Below, piece by piece: positions 6,293 through 7,565 of a DNA stretch of 7,565 nt (the stretch's first letter is position 1; the number at the start of each line of letters is the position of its first letter). The position numbers and the translations under genes were made by a program. The DNA is from Planctomycetota bacterium (GTDB lineage Bacteria; Planctomycetota; UBA1135): NCBI GenBank assembly GCA_002746235.1, contig NVWJ01000001.1, positions 249,744-257,308 on the forward strand, written 5' to 3'. The notes below the pieces were generated by a model, which was not told the origin of the DNA, ran no database searches, and worked only from the letters and a program-made list of their open reading frames with translations.

Positions 6293-7565
6293 CTACTGGC
6301 TGGCTTCTGAGAGGTTGGAAAAATGCTGGGCGATGGCTTGCTTGCTGAGTCGATTCCCCCTCGAAATCACTGAATACAGGCTTGAAGTATTGTGGATATC
6401 GGAAAGAGGGTCCTTCTCTAACACCAGAAAGTCGGCCAAATATCCCGCTTTGATTTGGCCAAGTTTGTTGCCCACTCCCATGAGTTCGGCAGACTGACGA
6501 GTGGCGGCTTGAAGAACATCGGCTGGCGAGAGTCCACAGGCGACTAACTCGGCAAGTTCATCGTGGAGTGAGAAACCCATGGGTAGAAGTGGATTTCCAC
6601 CGGTGTCGGTTCCAGGAAGAATAATCACGCCCTGCTGATGCAAGATGCGAAGGATTTCTTGATTGCGCTGGAAGACTTTCTGCTTGAGGACGATGTCCGC
6701 TGCGGTGAGATCACGCAAATGAATGTTCTTCTTTGGATTCCACCAGTCCTGCAAGTACTGCGGAAGAAACTGCAAGAACGGAGCCACGCGATTCTCTTTT
6801 CGATCAAACCAAGCTTGCCGTTTCCACATAATCATGGTCGGGACTTGCGCAGTTCCAAGTTCCGCCAAACGAACGGCCAATTTTTTCACGGCCTCATCGT
6901 CTGCCGCCGCAAGTTCGCTCTCGGTTTTCCAATTGTAGGCTTCACGACGATTGGCATCGGCAGAGAGGCCGTTTTCGATTTGCCAGTCCAATAATCTTTT
7001 GGGGTGCGCCGTTTCACCTATCCAGTTCAGCAGGTGCTCTTGCGAATGCATACCTAACTCGGCCGTTTCGACAATCCCCATGCGATAAGGAACATGCCCA
7101 GAAAAGCGAATGCCGCGCAAATTCGATTGTTCTGCGATAGCTTGGAATGCTGTGCGCCCTAACAAGGAATAAACTTTTATGAAATCTACCTTCTTAGCGA
7201 TGAGGTCGTCGACAGCTTTACGGCCAGCTTCGGCGTCGCCAACCGCAACCGATCCCGGCCACATAGACCGAGGTCCATCCACCAAAGGGCCAGCCATAAA
7301 AATACGCGGACCTAAAAGATTTCCAGATTCAATCTTCCGCTTCCACCCTTGCAGGCGCTCCAAGTCGCCTCCCATGTCGCGAACACTGGTCACGCCATTC
7401 AACAAAAACAGCGGCATAAGGTTTTCGCGTTCCTTTTCGCTTGGGTTCATCTCCCATAACTCAGGGTCATCGGGGTGAATATGCATGTCCCACAATCCTG
7501 GGATTCCAAAACGATGGGTGCCATCGACGTGTTCCGCTGTATTCCATGGCGGCGCTGCGGCAGAA
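6293..7565 (-). CDS. Metal-dependent amidohydrolase, imidazolonepropionase/Xaa-Pro dipeptidase-like, 5' partial
   Basis: The frame is open through the right-hand edge, so the start is missing. The TTG at 7495 is only the leucine of the motif GIPGLWDMHIH. Residues are numbered from that TTG. The set expected for a binuclear-metal amidohydrolase is present: HxH (H5, H7; bases 7475-7483), the lysine that is usually carboxylated in VDFIKVYS (K107), FSGHVP (H134), the MHSQEH segment (H150, H154) and PGTDTGG (D297). The C terminus has the usual LSPADVLQAATRQSAELMG and GQIKAGYLADFLVLEKDPL segments, which rebuild the small beta-sandwich around the barrel. Known relatives hydrolyse imidazolonepropionate or N-substituted amino acids and Xaa-Pro dipeptides; the substrate here cannot be read from sequence. 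Any signal peptide would lie outside the window. It probably shares a transcript with the propeller gene 11 bp downstream. Confidence 0.9.
   Translation of the reverse strand, partial: SAAAPPWNTAEHVDGTHRFGIPGLWDMHIHPDDPELWEMNPSEKERENLMPLFLLNGVTSVRDMGGDLERLQGWKRKIESGNLLGPRIFMAGPLVDGPRSMWPGSVAVGDAEAGRKAVDDLIAKKVDFIKVYSLLGRTAFQAIAEQSNLRGIRFSGHVPYRMGIVETAELGMHSQEHLLNWIGETAHPKRLLDWQIENGLSADANRREAYNWKTESELAAADDEAVKKLAVRLAELGTAQVPTMIMWKRQAWFDRKENRVAPFLQFLPQYLQDWWNPKKNIHLRDLTAADIVLKQKVFQRNQEILRILHQQGVIILPGTDTGGNPLLPMGFSLHDELAELVACGLSPADVLQAATRQSAELMGVGNKLGQIKAGYLADFLVLEKDPLSDIHNTSSLYSVISRGNRLSKQAIAQHFSNLSEASQ

Noticed and set aside
6293..7495. A complete amidohydrolase starting at the TTG at 7495
   Set aside because: The upstream codons read ...DGTHRFGIPGLWDMHIH, the normal interior lead-in to the HxH motif in this family, so the N-terminal part lies beyond the window.
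1..7565. A defence, mobile-element or biosynthetic system
   Set aside because: No nuclease, transposase, integrase, toxin-antitoxin, reverse transcriptase, helicase, carrier-protein or repeat-spacer signature was found on either strand.

Overview
The window is almost entirely protein-coding, with no RNA genes, CRISPR arrays or insertion sequences that I can see. It divides into two convergent blocks. A plus-strand block (1-4580) carries four genes and a minus-strand block (4599-7565) carries two. The stops of the two blocks are only 18 bp apart. Both terminal genes run off the window: the first lacks its 5' part and the last lacks its start.

Plus-strand block. The order is (A) the C-terminal end of a large extracytoplasmic protein, (B) a 205-residue five-helix membrane protein whose GTG start overlaps A's stop by 4 bp, (C) a 200-residue single-pass protein with one Ig-like beta-sandwich domain, and (D) an 868-residue single-pass protein built from tandem carboxypeptidase-regulatory-like beta-sandwich domains. 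The end of A and the end of D are paralogous: they share a roughly 195-residue C-terminal module that opens with an IDLRG motif. The locus therefore looks like two related large surface proteins flanking two small membrane proteins, probably in one transcription unit. No enzymatic motif is visible in A-D. Their function is unknown, and a structural, adhesive or envelope-associated role is inference only.

Minus-strand block. A metal-dependent amidohydrolase of the imidazolonepropionase/Xaa-Pro dipeptidase-like group lies upstream of a 560-residue protein that joins TPR repeats to a seven-blade FG-GAP (integrin-alpha-like) beta-propeller. The two are 11 bp apart and probably co-transcribed, but nothing in the sequence links their functions directly.

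Organism. The mixture of secreted FG-GAP propellers, TPR proteins, multi-domain carboxypeptidase-regulatory-like proteins and amidohydrolases, with few Shine-Dalgarno sites and roughly balanced base composition, suggests a free-living environmental bacterium. It would fit a large-genome phylum such as Planctomycetota, or possibly Acidobacteriota or Verrucomicrobiota. This is inferred from protein style only; there is no marker gene in the window. No mobile-element, phage or defence signature was found.
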